64,000 bases of DNA from Marivita sp051859345 (GTDB taxonomy: Bacteria > Pseudomonadota > Alphaproteobacteria > Rhodobacterales > Rhodobacteraceae): the NCBI RefSeq assembly GCF_051859345.1, contig NZ_JBHYFV010000006.1, positions 92,051 through 156,050 of the forward strand. The letters are read 5' to 3'. Under the pieces are notes generated by a model. It searched no databases. It worked only from the letters and a program-made list of their open reading frames with translations, and was not told the origin of the DNA. Positions 54,040 to 63,718 of this stretch are shown here, piece by piece. Made by a program: the position numbers and the translations under genes. Numbering within the stretch: position 1 is the first letter of the stretch; each line of letters starts with the position of its first letter.

Positions 54040-56510
54040 ATGAGCATCGCGAAACCCCTGCCCCATGATGCCGCGCGCCTGCATGTCACCGGACAGGCGC
54101 GCTATGTCGATGACATCCCGACCCCGCGGGGCACGCTGCATCTGGCCTTTGGTCTGAGCAGCATCGCCGCCGGGCGGATCGCGTCGATTGATCTTGACCC
54201 CGTGCGTGCCGCACCCGGCGTTGTCGCCGTCTGGGAAGCGAAAGACCTGCCAAGCGAGTGTGACTGTTCCCCCTCGGCCCATGACGAACCGCTGCTGTCG
54301 GGCGCGACGATCCAGTACCTCGGCCAGCCGGTCTTTCTGGTTGCCGCCACCAGCCATCTTGCCGCCCGCAAGGCGGCGCGTCTGGGCCGGATCAGCTACG
54401 GCGAACGTGATGCGATCCTGACCATCGACGAAGCGCTGGCCGCAGATGCCCGGTTCGAAGACGGGCCGCGCATCTGGGAAAAAGGCGATGCAGGAGAGGC
54501 CATCGACACCGCGCCACACCAGGTTTCCGGCGTGATCGAGATGGGTGGGCAAGAGCATTTCTACCTCGAAGGCCAATCCGCCATGGCTCTGCCGCAGGAA
54601 GGCGGTGACGTTGTTGTACATTCCTCGACCCAGCATCCGACCGAGATCCAGCACAAGGTCGCCCACGCGCTGCACCTGCCGATGCATGGCGTTCGGGTGG
54701 AAACCCGCCGCATGGGCGGCGGTTTCGGGGGCAAGGAAAGCCAGGGCAACGCACTGGCCATCGCCTGCGCCGTGGTTGCGTCCGCCACAAGCAAGCCTGC
54801 CAAGATGCGTTATGACCGGGATGATGATTTCATGATCACCGGCAAGCGGCATGATTTCCGGATCGCCTATCGGGTTGGTTGTGACGACAGCGGCGTGATC
54901 GCAGGTGTCGAATTCGAGCAGTATACGCGATGCGGCTGGGCGCAGGATCTTTCGATTCCGGTGGCCGATCGCGCCATGCTGCACGCAGACAATGCCTATC
55001 ACCTGCCCCATGTCCGCATCGAAAGCCACCGGCTCAGGACCAACACCCAAAGCGCCACCGCCTTTCGCGGCTTTGGCGGTCCGCAGGGGATGCTGGGGAT
55101 CGAACGGGTGATGGACCACATCGCGCATGATCTGGGTCTCGACCCGGTCGCGGTGCGGCGGGCGAATTACTACATGGCAGAGGTCGAGGGGGGCCCCCCC
55201 CCCCCCCCCGGCGGCCCCCCCCCCCGGGGTTGGGGGCCGCTGGACCAACAGCGCAACCCCACGCGCCTTCGGCGCCCCCCCGGAGTTTATCGGGCAAGAT
55301 GAAGCAGCAGGACATCGCCTCGCGCGGATCCGAAGAGCTGGTCGAGAACACCGGTGCGCAAGCTGCAACTGCGGAACAGACCACGCCCTATGGTCAGGTC
55401 GTCGAGGATTTCATCCTGCACGACATGACCGACCGCTTGCTCGAGACATCGGGTTATGCCGAGCGGCGGCAGGCAGCGGCTGACTGGAACGCAGGCAACA
55501 GCGTCATCAAGAAAGGTCTCGCCTTTACGCCGGTGAAGTTCGGCATTTCCTTCACGCTGACCCATCTCAACCAGGCGGGGGCGCTGGTGCATGTCTACCA
55601 GGACGGGTCGATCCACATGAATCACGGCGGCACCGAGATGGGACAGGGTCTGTTCCAGAAGGTGGCGCAGGTGGCGGCCAGCCGGTTTGGTGTGCCACTG
55701 GAGATGGTCAAGATTACCGCAACCGATACCGGCAAGGTGCCAAATACGTCGGCCACGGCGGCGTCGTCCGGTTCCGACCTGAACGGTATGGCGGTCAAGG
55801 CCGCGTGCGACACGATCCGGGACCGCATGGCGAACCATCTGGCGAGCCTGCACCAATGCGATGCGCGGGAGGTCGTGTTTGCGGATGGGAACGTCACCGT
55901 TCAGGGCGAGACCTACAGCTTTGCGCGGGTCGCGCAGATGACCTACGAGGCACGCTTCAGCCTGTCGGCGACGGGGTTCTACAAGACCCCCAAGCTCAGC
56001 TGGGACCGGATCAAGGGCCAGGGTCGACCGTTCCTCTATTTCGCCTATGGCGCGGCCGTCAGCGAAGTGGCGGTGGACACGCTGACCGGCGAATACCGCA
56101 TCCTGCGCACCGACATCCTGCACGATGCAGGGTCGTCGCTGAACCCGGCGCTGGATATCGGGCAGGTGGAAGGCGGGTTTGTGCAGGGCGCGGGCTGGCT
56201 CACCACCGAAGAGCTGGTCTGGGACGATGGCGGCAGATTGCGCACCCATGCGCCCTCGACCTACAAGATCCCGGCCTGTTCGGACCGCCCCGATGTGTTC
56301 AACGTGGCACTGTGGGACGGGCGCAATCGCGAGGATACGATCTACCGGTCCAAAGCGGTGGGCGAGCCGCCTTTCATGTTGGGCAACTCGGTGTTTCTGG
56401 CACTGTCGGACGCGATTGCGTCCTGTGGGGAGCGCTATCCGGCGCTTGATGCGCCCGCCACGCCGGAACGGGTGCTGGCCGCGATCGAACGGGTGCGCGA
56501 TGGCATTTGA
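54040..56510 (+). pseudogene. xdhB: Xanthine dehydrogenase molybdopterin subunit, frame-disrupted
   Basis: The large, Mo-cofactor-binding subunit of xanthine dehydrogenase. The first frame (54040-55302) has the MGGGFGGKESQGNA and TAFRGFGGPQG motifs. The second, shifted by one base (from about 55230 to 56510), continues with GISFTLTHLNQAGALVHV, NHGGTEMGQGLFQKVAQ and the catalytic-Glu motif KAVGEPPFML. The shift falls in two C tracts (55194-55209 and 55215-55225). The break lies inside an extra palindromic stretch of about 120 bp not expected in the family. Either a homopolymer sequencing error or a real frameshift is possible; both halves are otherwise intact, so error is more likely. Confidence 0.85.
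55187..55310 (+). repeat. GC-rich palindromic insert in xdhB
   Basis: Begins GGGGGG and two long C tracts with GGCGG between, then GGGG. It continues through ACGCGCCTTCGGCGC (hairpin) and CCCCCCCGGAGTTTATCGGG and ends in CAAGATGAAGC. It matches the REP-like elements in this window in order of parts. Confidence 0.6.
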
Positions 56511-57441
56511 CCTCGACAGCTTGCGCGCGGCCGTGACGGCGCATGGCCGCGTCGCCCGCGTGGTGATTGCCGATGTGCAGGGCTCGTCGCCGCGCGAGGT
56601 GGGGGCGGCGATGCTTGTCTGGGACGGGGGCCAATCGGGCACGATCGGCGGTGGTGCGCTGGAGTATCAGGCGGCGGCGCAGGCGTTGGACAGGACCGGG
56701 TTCAGCCGCCATCCGCTTGGCCCGGAACTGGGCCAGTGCTGTGGTGGGGCGGTGACGCTTCTGACCGAGGTCCACAACGCGCAGACCCTTGGCGCGCTCG
56801 ACGGCGAAACGGTGGTGGCACGGGGGGCGGGTGACATGCCGCTTGCCGTCAAACGCATGACCACCTGCGCACGCAACCAGGGTGTCGATCTGCGCCCGCG
56901 TATGGTGCAGGGCTGGTTCGTCGAACCGATGGCGCAGGCCACCCGCCCGGTCTGGATCTGGGGTGCGGGGCATGTGGGGCGCGCGCTGGTCGATGTCCTT
57001 GCGCCAATCCCGGAGGTCGAGATCACCTGGGTCGATACCGCGCCCAGCCGGTTTCCCGACGACCTCCCCAAAGGTGTGAACGCCCTGCCCGCAAGCGATC
57101 CGCTTCTGGTGGTCCGACACGCCCCGCAAGACGCCGCGCATATCATCTTGACCTATTCCCACGCGCTGGACCTTGGTCTGTGTGATGCGCTGCTGCACCA
57201 CGGGTTTGGCTTTGCCGGGCTGATCGGGTCAGACACAAAGAAAGCGCGGTTTATGTCGCGCCTGCGCAAGATGGGTCATTCAGACGCCCAAATATCTCGC
57301 ATTTGCTGCCCGATTGGGCAAAAATCACTTGGAAAACATCCTCAGACGATTGCCGTGGGTGTCGCTGCCCAGTTATTGACCCTTTCATTGACCAATGCAG
57401 GTGCTTTGTGCCCGACGACCTCCTTCGCCTCTCAGGCCTGA
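56500..57441 (+). CDS. xdhC: XdhC, xanthine dehydrogenase accessory (Moco insertion) protein
   Basis: A 313-aa XdhC/CoxI-family factor that binds molybdenum cofactor and delivers the sulfurated form to XdhB. The family text is VVIADVQGSSPREVGAAMLV, GTIGGGALEY and LGQCCGGAVTLLTE (the latter with the conserved cysteines), and the Rossmann part has VWIWGAGHVGRALVDVL and GLIGSDTKKARFMSRL. The start overlaps the xdhB stop, and the 3' end overlaps the next ABC ATPase gene by 34 bp. Confidence 0.93.
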   Translation: MAFDLDSLRAAVTAHGRVARVVIADVQGSSPREVGAAMLVWDGGQSGTIGGGALEYQAAAQALDRTGFSRHPLGPELGQCCGGAVTLLTEVHNAQTLGALDGETVVARGAGDMPLAVKRMTTCARNQGVDLRPRMVQGWFVEPMAQATRPVWIWGAGHVGRALVDVLAPIPEVEITWVDTAPSRFPDDLPKGVNALPASDPLLVVRHAPQDAAHIILTYSHALDLGLCDALLHHGFGFAGLIGSDTKKARFMSRLRKMGHSDAQISRICCPIGQKSLGKHPQTIAVGVAAQLLTLSLTNAGALCPTTSFASQA

Positions 57442-58931
57442 CCAAAGCCTATCCCGGTGTTGTCGCAAATGACGACGTGACCTTCGACATCCGTGAAGGC
57501 GAAATCCACGCCTTGCTGGGCGAAAACGGGGCTGGCAAATCCACGCTGGTCAAGATGATCTACGGGCTGGTGAAACCGGACAAGGGCAGCATGACCCTGC
57601 GCGGTGCGCCTTATGCTCCGTCCGAGCCGAGTGCGGCGCGCAAGGCTGGCGTGGCGATGGTGTTCCAACACTTTTCGCTGTTCGATGCGCTGGACGTGGC
57701 CGAAAACGTCGCGCTGGGTATGGAGAACCCGCCAGCCCGCCGGGATCTCGCGCGCCAGATTCGTGAGGTGTCGGAAACCTACGGCCTGCCGCTTGATCCC
57801 GCGCGCACGGTCGGCACGCTGTCGGCGGGGGAACGCCAGCGGGTCGAGATCATTCGCTGCCTGTTGCAGGACCCCCGCCTTCTGATCATGGACGAGCCGA
57901 CTTCGGTTCTGACGCCGCAAGAGGTGGACATCCTGTTCGAGACCCTGCGCAAGCTGAAGGCCGAAGGCACCGCGATCCTGTATATCAGCCACAAGCTCGA
58001 AGAGATTCGCGCGCTGTGTGATCATGCGACAATCCTGCGGCTGGGCAAGAAAGTGGCGACCTGTACGCCTTCCGAGACCACCGCGCGGACCATGGCGGAA
58101 ATGATGATCGGATCGAGCTTTGCCTCGCCTGCCGCGAAACACACCACGCCGGGTGAGGTTCTTCTGCGGGTGGACAACCTGACGATGCCCGCACCGGGCG
58201 CGTTTGGAACGCCGCTCAGGGGTATCGGATTTGAACTGCGCGCGGGTGAGGTGCTGGGGATCGGCGGGGTTGCCGGCAACGGGCAGGATGAACTGCTGCT
58301 GGCGCTGTCGGGGGAACGGACAACACCACGCGGGACGATCTGGGTCAAAGGCGCGGATGTGAGCCGGGATGGACCGGTGCTGCGCCGCGCCGCCGGGTGT
58401 CTGACCGCGCCCGAAGAACGCCTTGGCCACGCGGCCGCACCGAACATGAGCCTGACTGAAAATGCCGTGCTGACAGCGGGGCGGCGGCAGAGGCTGGTCA
58501 GGAACGGCTTCATCAACTGGACGCGTGCCGATGACTTTGCGCAGGACGTGATCACGCGCTTTGACGTGCGCACCCCCGGCACCCATGTCGCGGCGCGCGC
58601 GCTGTCGGGTGGCAACCTGCAGAAATTCGTCATCGGGCGAGAGGTGGCACAGGACCCCGATATCCTTGTCGTGAACCAGCCGACCTGGGGCGTCGATGCG
58701 GCGGCGGCGGCGGCGATCCGGCAGGCGTTGCTTGACCTGGCCTCCAAAGGGGCTGCTATCCTCGTGGTCAGTCAGGATCTCGATGAGCTTCTGGAAATCG
58801 CCGACCGCTTCGGAGCATTGAACGAAGGGCGCTTGTCGGCCCTGAAGAAGGTCGCGGATTTGAACATGGAAGAGATCGGCCTGATGATGGGCGGCGCACA
58901 CGACATGGAGGTGGCCCATGTTGAGGCGTGA
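57408..58931 (+). CDS. Nucleoside/purine ABC transporter, ATP-binding protein
   Basis: A 507-aa protein with two ABC domains, the RbsA/YufO-like layout of BMP-type nucleoside importers. In the first domain Walker A is GENGAGKST, the signature LSAGERQRVEI, and Walker B LLIMDEPTSVL. The second domain has the degenerate Walker A GVAGNGQDEL and LSGGNLQKFVIGRE. A GTG start at 57408 lies inside xdhC. Adjacency to xdhABC suggests import of xanthine, hypoxanthine or nucleosides. Confidence 0.9.
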   Translation: MPDDLLRLSGLTKAYPGVVANDDVTFDIREGEIHALLGENGAGKSTLVKMIYGLVKPDKGSMTLRGAPYAPSEPSAARKAGVAMVFQHFSLFDALDVAENVALGMENPPARRDLARQIREVSETYGLPLDPARTVGTLSAGERQRVEIIRCLLQDPRLLIMDEPTSVLTPQEVDILFETLRKLKAEGTAILYISHKLEEIRALCDHATILRLGKKVATCTPSETTARTMAEMMIGSSFASPAAKHTTPGEVLLRVDNLTMPAPGAFGTPLRGIGFELRAGEVLGIGGVAGNGQDELLLALSGERTTPRGTIWVKGADVSRDGPVLRRAAGCLTAPEERLGHAAAPNMSLTENAVLTAGRRQRLVRNGFINWTRADDFAQDVITRFDVRTPGTHVAARALSGGNLQKFVIGREVAQDPDILVVNQPTWGVDAAAAAAIRQALLDLASKGAAILVVSQDLDELLEIADRFGALNEGRLSALKKVADLNMEEIGLMMGGAHDMEVAHVEA

Positions 58932-58948
58932 CGCAATTGCCCTGCGGC

Positions 58949-59047
58949 TTTGCAAGGTTGCAAACGCGGGTTTGCATATTTTTGAAAAGAAGAAGCCGGG
59001 ATGGTGCGCTGTCTTTGCGGCTTCTTCTTTTTCCAAATATGCAAATT
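58949..59047. repeat. Long inverted repeat between ABC ATPase and permease genes
   Basis: The arms TTTGCATATTTTTGAAAAGA... (58971-58997) and its inverse at 59019-59045 match at 24 of 27 positions around a 21-nt loop. A smaller palindrome TTTGCAAGGTTGCAAA lies at 58949-58964. The arms share the GCATATTT...AAGAAGAAG tail seen at 15230. Confidence 0.75.
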
Positions 59048-59084
59048 CCGACCCCTGCCACAGAAACCATCGGGAGGGCTGTGC

Positions 59085-60170
59085 ATGATCCGGCTTGAAA
59101 AGCGCCCGCAGCCGTCGAAGGCGTGGACGGTGGCGACGCCGATCCTTGCCGTGATCCTGACGATGCTGTTCGGCGGCATCATGTTCGGGTTGATCGGCAC
59201 TTCGCCGGTCGAGGCGATCCGCACGATCTTCTGGGACCCTTTGTTCCATCCGCAATTCGCGAATTTCTCGCGGCCGCAATTGCTGGTCAAGGCAGGGCCG
59301 CTGATCCTTATTGCCATCGGCCTGTCGATCGGGTTTCGGGCAGGCATCTGGAACATCGGGGCCGAGGGACAGTATATCATCGGTGCGATTTGCGGCGCGG
59401 GGGCCGGGCTGGCCCTGTACCCGATGGAGTCGGCGTTGATCCTGCCGCTGATGATCGTCGCGGGCGCGCTGGGCGGGTGGGCCTGGGCGATGATCCCGGC
59501 ATTGCTCAAGGTGAAGTTCGGCACCAACGAAATCCTTGTGTCGCTGATGCTGGTCTATGTGGCCGAGAATATCCTCGCGTCAGTGTCTTCGGGTCTGTTG
59601 CGCAATCCCGAAGGCATGGGTTTTCCGGGCTCGCGCAACCTGTCGCAATGGTCCTCGTCGCAGAACCTTGACCTGATCCCGAACACGGGCATGCATCTGG
59701 GTGTGCTGACCGCCTTTATCGCGGTGATCCTCGCCTATGTGCTGCTGACGCGGCACATTCAAGGCTACAACATCCGCCTGACGGGCGAAGCGCCGCGCGC
59801 CGCGAAATTCTCGGGGGTGTCCCCGGCGCGCACGATCCTGTTCTGTCTTGGCATCGCCGGCGTTCTGGCCGGGATGGCGGGACTGTTCGAGGTGACGGGG
59901 CCGGCGGGACAGATCAGCATCGACTTCGGGTCAGGCTATGGCTTTACCGCCATCATCGTGGCCTTCCTTGGCCGGTTGCATCCGGTGGGCATCCTGTTGG
60001 CGGGCTTGTTGATGGCCTTGACCTATATCGGCGGCGAATTGGCGCAGCTCATGCTGGGTGTGCCCGGCGCGTCGATCCAGCTGTTCCAGGGGATGCTGCT
60101 GTTCTTTCTTCTGGGGGTGGATGTGTTGACCAACTACCGCGTCCGGTTTGGCACAAGCGAGATGGCGTAA
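59085..60170 (+). CDS. Nucleoside/purine ABC transporter permease 1
   Basis: A 361-aa inner-membrane permease of the BMP/simple-sugar class with about 8-9 helices. LLVKAGPLILIAIGLSIGFRAGIWNIGAEGQYIIGAI and KFGTNEILVSLMLVYVAE are typical. ARTILFCLGIAGVLAGMAGLFEVTG marks the second half. Ribosome site GGGAGGG; the stop overlaps the next ATG. Confidence 0.9.
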   Translation: MIRLEKRPQPSKAWTVATPILAVILTMLFGGIMFGLIGTSPVEAIRTIFWDPLFHPQFANFSRPQLLVKAGPLILIAIGLSIGFRAGIWNIGAEGQYIIGAICGAGAGLALYPMESALILPLMIVAGALGGWAWAMIPALLKVKFGTNEILVSLMLVYVAENILASVSSGLLRNPEGMGFPGSRNLSQWSSSQNLDLIPNTGMHLGVLTAFIAVILAYVLLTRHIQGYNIRLTGEAPRAAKFSGVSPARTILFCLGIAGVLAGMAGLFEVTGPAGQISIDFGSGYGFTAIIVAFLGRLHPVGILLAGLLMALTYIGGELAQLMLGVPGASIQLFQGMLLFFLLGVDVLTNYRVRFGTSEMA

Positions 60171-61102
60171 TGGATCTGAGCAATATCAACCCTATCCTTC
60201 TGGTCGCGTCGATCATGATCTCGGCCACGCCGATCCTGCTTGCTGCCATTGGTGAAATGGTGGTCGAGAAATCGGGTGTTCTGAACCTTGGCGTCGAGGG
60301 CATGATGATCACCGGCGCGGTGATCGGTTTCGTGGTGGCGATCAACAGCGGGTCTCCGATGTTGGGGTTTGCCGTCGCGGCGCTGGCGGGGGCCGTTGTT
60401 TCGCTGAGTTTCGGGGTGCTGACTCAGGTGTTCCTGTCCAATCAGGTGGCGACCGGGCTTGGACTGACACTGGTGGGTCTTGGGTTGTCCTCGTTGATCG
60501 GCAAGCCTTACGAGGGCATGAAGGCCGAAAGCCTGCCCAAGCTCGACATTCCGCTACTGGGTGATCTGCCGGTTGTCGGGCGGATGTTCTTCAGCCACGA
60601 CATCATGGTTTATCTCAGTCTGCTTCTGGTCGTCGCCGTCTGGGCGTTCCTGAAATACACCCGCGCCGGGCTGATCCTGCGCGCGGTCGGTGAAAGCCAC
60701 GAGAGCGCGCATGCGCTGGGTTACAAGGTGATCCGCGTGCGCCTGGCCGCGATCATGTTCGGCGGGGCCTGTGCCGGGCTGGGCGGCGCCTATCTCAGCC
60801 TCGTGCGGGTGCCGCAATGGACCGAGGGCATGACCGCAGGGGCAGGCTGGATCGCGCTGGCCATCGTGGTCTTTGCAAGCTGGCGCGCCGGCCGCGTGTT
60901 GATCGGTGCGTATCTTTTCGGCGGCATCACCGTTCTGCAACTCAATCTGCAGGCCGCAGGTCTGACCTGGGGTGTGCAGTACTTGTCGATGTCGCCATAT
61001 CTGATAACGATCCTCGTGCTTGTTTTCATCTCGTCCAACCGCAGCCGCAGCAGCCATGATGCGCCCGCGAACCTTGGAAAGACGTTCCATGCGACCCGAT
61101 GA
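60170..61102 (+). CDS. Nucleoside/purine ABC transporter permease 2
   Basis: A 310-aa permease pairing with the preceding one. ILLAAIGEMVVEKSGVLNLGVEGMMITGAVIGF is the family N-terminus, and SNQVATGLGLTLVGLGLSSLIG and YKVIRVRLAAIMFGGACAGLGGAYLSL follow. The ATG overlaps the stop of permease 1 by one base. A 61-bp gap with a GGGGCGGC/GCCGCCCC hairpin (61127-61143) separates it from the receptor gene. Confidence 0.9.
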   Translation: MDLSNINPILLVASIMISATPILLAAIGEMVVEKSGVLNLGVEGMMITGAVIGFVVAINSGSPMLGFAVAALAGAVVSLSFGVLTQVFLSNQVATGLGLTLVGLGLSSLIGKPYEGMKAESLPKLDIPLLGDLPVVGRMFFSHDIMVYLSLLLVVAVWAFLKYTRAGLILRAVGESHESAHALGYKVIRVRLAAIMFGGACAGLGGAYLSLVRVPQWTEGMTAGAGWIALAIVVFASWRAGRVLIGAYLFGGITVLQLNLQAAGLTWGVQYLSMSPYLITILVLVFISSNRSRSSHDAPANLGKTFHATR

Positions 61103-61163
61103 AACAATCGGGCGTGTCCACTCAAACGGGGCGGCTGCCGCCCCACCAACCGGGAGACTATCC

Positions 61164-62249
61164 ATGATCCGCAGAACTCTACTCGCGACCGCCGCCGCGG
61201 GGCTGACACTGGCCTTTGGTGCCCCTGCCATGGCGCAGGACGTGACCAAGGCGTGTTTCGTCTATGTCGGCCCCATCGGTGATGGCGGCTGGACCTACCA
61301 GCACCATCAGGGTGCCCTGGCCGTGAAGGAAGAATTCGGCGATGCCGTCGAAATCGCGTGGCAGGAAAGCGTGCCCGAAGGCGCCGATGCCGAGCGTGTC
61401 ATCACCCAGATGGCGCTGTCGGGTTGCAACATCATCTTCACCACGTCCTTTGGCTATATGGACCCGACCAACAACGTCGCGGCCAAGTTCCCGGACGTGA
61501 AGTTCGAGCACGCCACCGGCTACAAGCGCGATCATCCCAATGTATCCACCTATGACGCGCGGTTTTACGAAGGCCGCGCAGTTCTGGGCCATATCGCGGG
61601 CAAGATGACCAAGACCAACAAGATCGGCTATATCGGGTCCTTCCCGATCCCCGAGGTGATCCAGGGCATCAACAGCTACTTCCTGCACGCCCAGAAGGCG
61701 AACCCGGATGTGGAACTGGTCGTGACCTGGGCCTACACCTGGTTTGACCCGGCGAAAGAGGCCGACGCTGCCCGCGCCATGATCGACCAGGGGGTCGACG
61801 CGATCGCAGCACATACCGACTCCACGGCACCTCTGGCTGAAGCGGCCAAGGAAGACGGGGCCGTGATCGGCTTTGGTCAGGCGTCGGACATGGCCGCCTT
61901 CAAACCCGCGCCGCGTGTGGCGTCGATCATCGACAACTGGAACCCCTACTACATCAAGCGGGTTCAGGCCGTGATGGATGGCACATGGGAACAGCAGGCA
62001 AGCTGGGCCGGCATGCCCGAGGGAGAGGTCGTGATCGGTGAAATCACCGAGACCGTTCCGGACGACGTCAAAGCCGAAGCAGAAGCGCTGATCGCGTCGA
62101 TCACAGACGGTGACTACCACCCGTTCACCGGCCCGATCAACAAGCAGGACGGCAGCGTTTGGCTGGCCGAAGGCGAAGTGGCCGAAGATGGCACGCTGGC
62201 CGGAATGGACTTCTACGTCGAAGGCATCACGGGCGATATCCCGAACTGA
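61164..62249 (+). CDS. BMP-family periplasmic nucleoside/purine receptor
   Basis: A 361-aa substrate-binding protein of the BMP (PnrA-like) family. The signal peptide is residues 1-24, ending AMA-QD. ACFVYVGPIGDGGWTYQHHQGALAV matches the purine-nucleoside receptor N-terminus, and FTTSFGYMDP, IGYIGSFPIPEVIQGINSY and IAAHTDSTAPLAEAAKE follow in order. With the xdh genes, a role in purine scavenging is likely. A strong terminator follows. Confidence 0.93.
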   Translation: MIRRTLLATAAAGLTLAFGAPAMAQDVTKACFVYVGPIGDGGWTYQHHQGALAVKEEFGDAVEIAWQESVPEGADAERVITQMALSGCNIIFTTSFGYMDPTNNVAAKFPDVKFEHATGYKRDHPNVSTYDARFYEGRAVLGHIAGKMTKTNKIGYIGSFPIPEVIQGINSYFLHAQKANPDVELVVTWAYTWFDPAKEADAARAMIDQGVDAIAAHTDSTAPLAEAAKEDGAVIGFGQASDMAAFKPAPRVASIIDNWNPYYIKRVQAVMDGTWEQQASWAGMPEGEVVIGEITETVPDDVKAEAEALIASITDGDYHPFTGPINKQDGSVWLAEGEVAEDGTLAGMDFYVEGITGDIPN

Positions 62250-62299
62250 TCGGGGTGTGGTCTGGCTTCGGCCGTGTTGGCTGAGGTCGCGCAAGACAG

Positions 62300-62334
62300 A
62301 GAACGCCCGGGGGAATCCTCGGGCGTTCTTTTTG
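62300..62334 (+). terminator. Rho-independent terminator of the purine operon
   Basis: AGAACGCCCG (62300-62309) pairs with CGGGCGTTCT (62320-62329), followed by TTTTT. Confidence 0.85.
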
Positions 62335-62534
62335 GGGGTGAGCGGGTGGACCCAAACTATCGGTCCCGGCGCGCCGTGGCATCCGAATCCGGCGCCACAC
62401 ATGTCGGGTTGGAGGCCACAGTCACCACCTCAAGATAGAGGCATTTCGCGCTTACAACATATCGACTACGTCGAGGACGGCCCTAACCGGCCACTCGTGA
62501 GGCATGCGGCGAACGGCCTGTCCAGCCGTAGCAG

Positions 62535-63488
62535 TCATAGTCCACGCAAGTTCGCGCCGACGTGTTTCAGCCATTCAATAAGATTTTGGCCATGCCGGAG
62601 TTGAAGTCGTGTTGGCATAAAGCGCGCAAATTCATCGTATACGCCTGGTGCAAATTCTGACGTGGTAGTAATCACGACCTTCGATGTGTCCTGCGCCATG
62701 CTAAGAACGCCATAAGCCGCACGGACATCATTCGCCGACACTCTTCTTCCTTCCGAGTAAGCCTTGGCCTGATCAAATATCTTAATTGCACCAAACCCGC
62801 TCTTTGAAGCGATGACATCTACGCCGCCATCATTGCTACTTGGCGTAAGTTCGACTTCGTAACCATCAAGCCGATAGGTGTCAGCGATAAACTCTTCAAA
62901 GGCTCTGGGGTCATCCCTAAAGTGGAATAGGCTGGCAGGATTTTTGATAATTTCCTGAAATATCGACTCCCATGGTGTCCGCAGTAGAAGTTGCGCATTG
63001 CTACTTTCGGATAACATTTGTGATTGTAGCGTTATCCCAAAATCTTGAAACTCATCAATCTCTTCCGATCGATGCTCTATCCGTTCAACATCCAAGTACT
63101 CACCAGAAAACGAATAGAAGCTAAGCCTGAAGCCTTCGAACTGCCTTGCGCGCCCGTTTTCGAATAAACCAAGCGTGGCAGCATTTGATGCGCCGACACC
63201 GGCCTCGGTTATAAGCATTACCGCTCCCGGCACATTCTCAAAGGCCGCTATCGTATCCCTTGCATGCTCAAAACTGGCCGAAGAATAATTTCCCGCCCAG
63301 TATGCAATCTTTGCATCTCTATTCGATCGGCCCATTGGCACGGTCAGATTGTCTCCGATATCCCTATAAGCCGCGTTCAGCAAGCGATTGGCTTTAGGTG
63401 CCATGATTGCAGGAACGAACATGCAGAGACCAAATCGATTTCGGCCTCTCGCCTCCAGAAATTCCGCGAAGGTGTCAGTGGGTGTCAT
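62535..63488 (-). CDS. Mrr-like restriction endonuclease domain protein
   Basis: A 317-aa protein with an unrecognised N-terminal part (residues 1-185) and a C-terminal Mrr-type PD-(D/E)xK domain (about 190-300). The latter has EEFIADTYRLDGYEVELTPSSNDGGVDVIA (Glu and Asp) and a QAK motif in FDQAKAY in place of the usual QCK, followed by VVITTTSEFAPGVYDEF. It could cut foreign or modified DNA. Base composition is visibly lower in GC than the flanking genes, which suggests acquisition. It lies next to an integrase. Confidence 0.75.
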   Translation of the reverse strand: MTPTDTFAEFLEARGRNRFGLCMFVPAIMAPKANRLLNAAYRDIGDNLTVPMGRSNRDAKIAYWAGNYSSASFEHARDTIAAFENVPGAVMLITEAGVGASNAATLGLFENGRARQFEGFRLSFYSFSGEYLDVERIEHRSEEIDEFQDFGITLQSQMLSESSNAQLLLRTPWESIFQEIIKNPASLFHFRDDPRAFEEFIADTYRLDGYEVELTPSSNDGGVDVIASKSGFGAIKIFDQAKAYSEGRRVSANDVRAAYGVLSMAQDTSKVVITTTSEFAPGVYDEFARFMPTRLQLRHGQNLIEWLKHVGANLRGL

Positions 63489-63670
63489 TCAAAAGAATCC
63501 GTTAATCCGGCAATATTGGTCTTGACGCATCTCATCGCACGATACTTCGACAGTCCGCTCCTGTCACTGCTGAGACCCGTTACCCAGGGACGAAGCCGCT
63601 TCGCGGCATTGGCGCATTTGGCTGATGGATTGAGCCGCCCGTAGCGATGCGCATTTTGCGATCTGACCGA

Positions 63671-63711
63671 CCTGTCTGACGATTGGGGCCTTCTCAATCA
63701 TCAGACAGGAG
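63671..63711 (+). repeat. Hairpin upstream of the integrase gene
   Basis: CCTGTCTGACGATTG (63672-63686) pairs with CAATCATCAGACAGG (63696-63710) with one mismatch. It lies 8 bp before the integrase start and may be its regulatory hairpin or an element end. Confidence 0.5.
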
Positions 63712-63718
63712 GTTCCCA

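Noticed and set aside
57432..59279. A 615-codon minus-strand frame opposite the ABC ATPase
   Set aside because: Composition is Arg/Gln/His-rich, it crosses the inverted repeat between genes, and the plus-strand ATPase has all ABC motifs.
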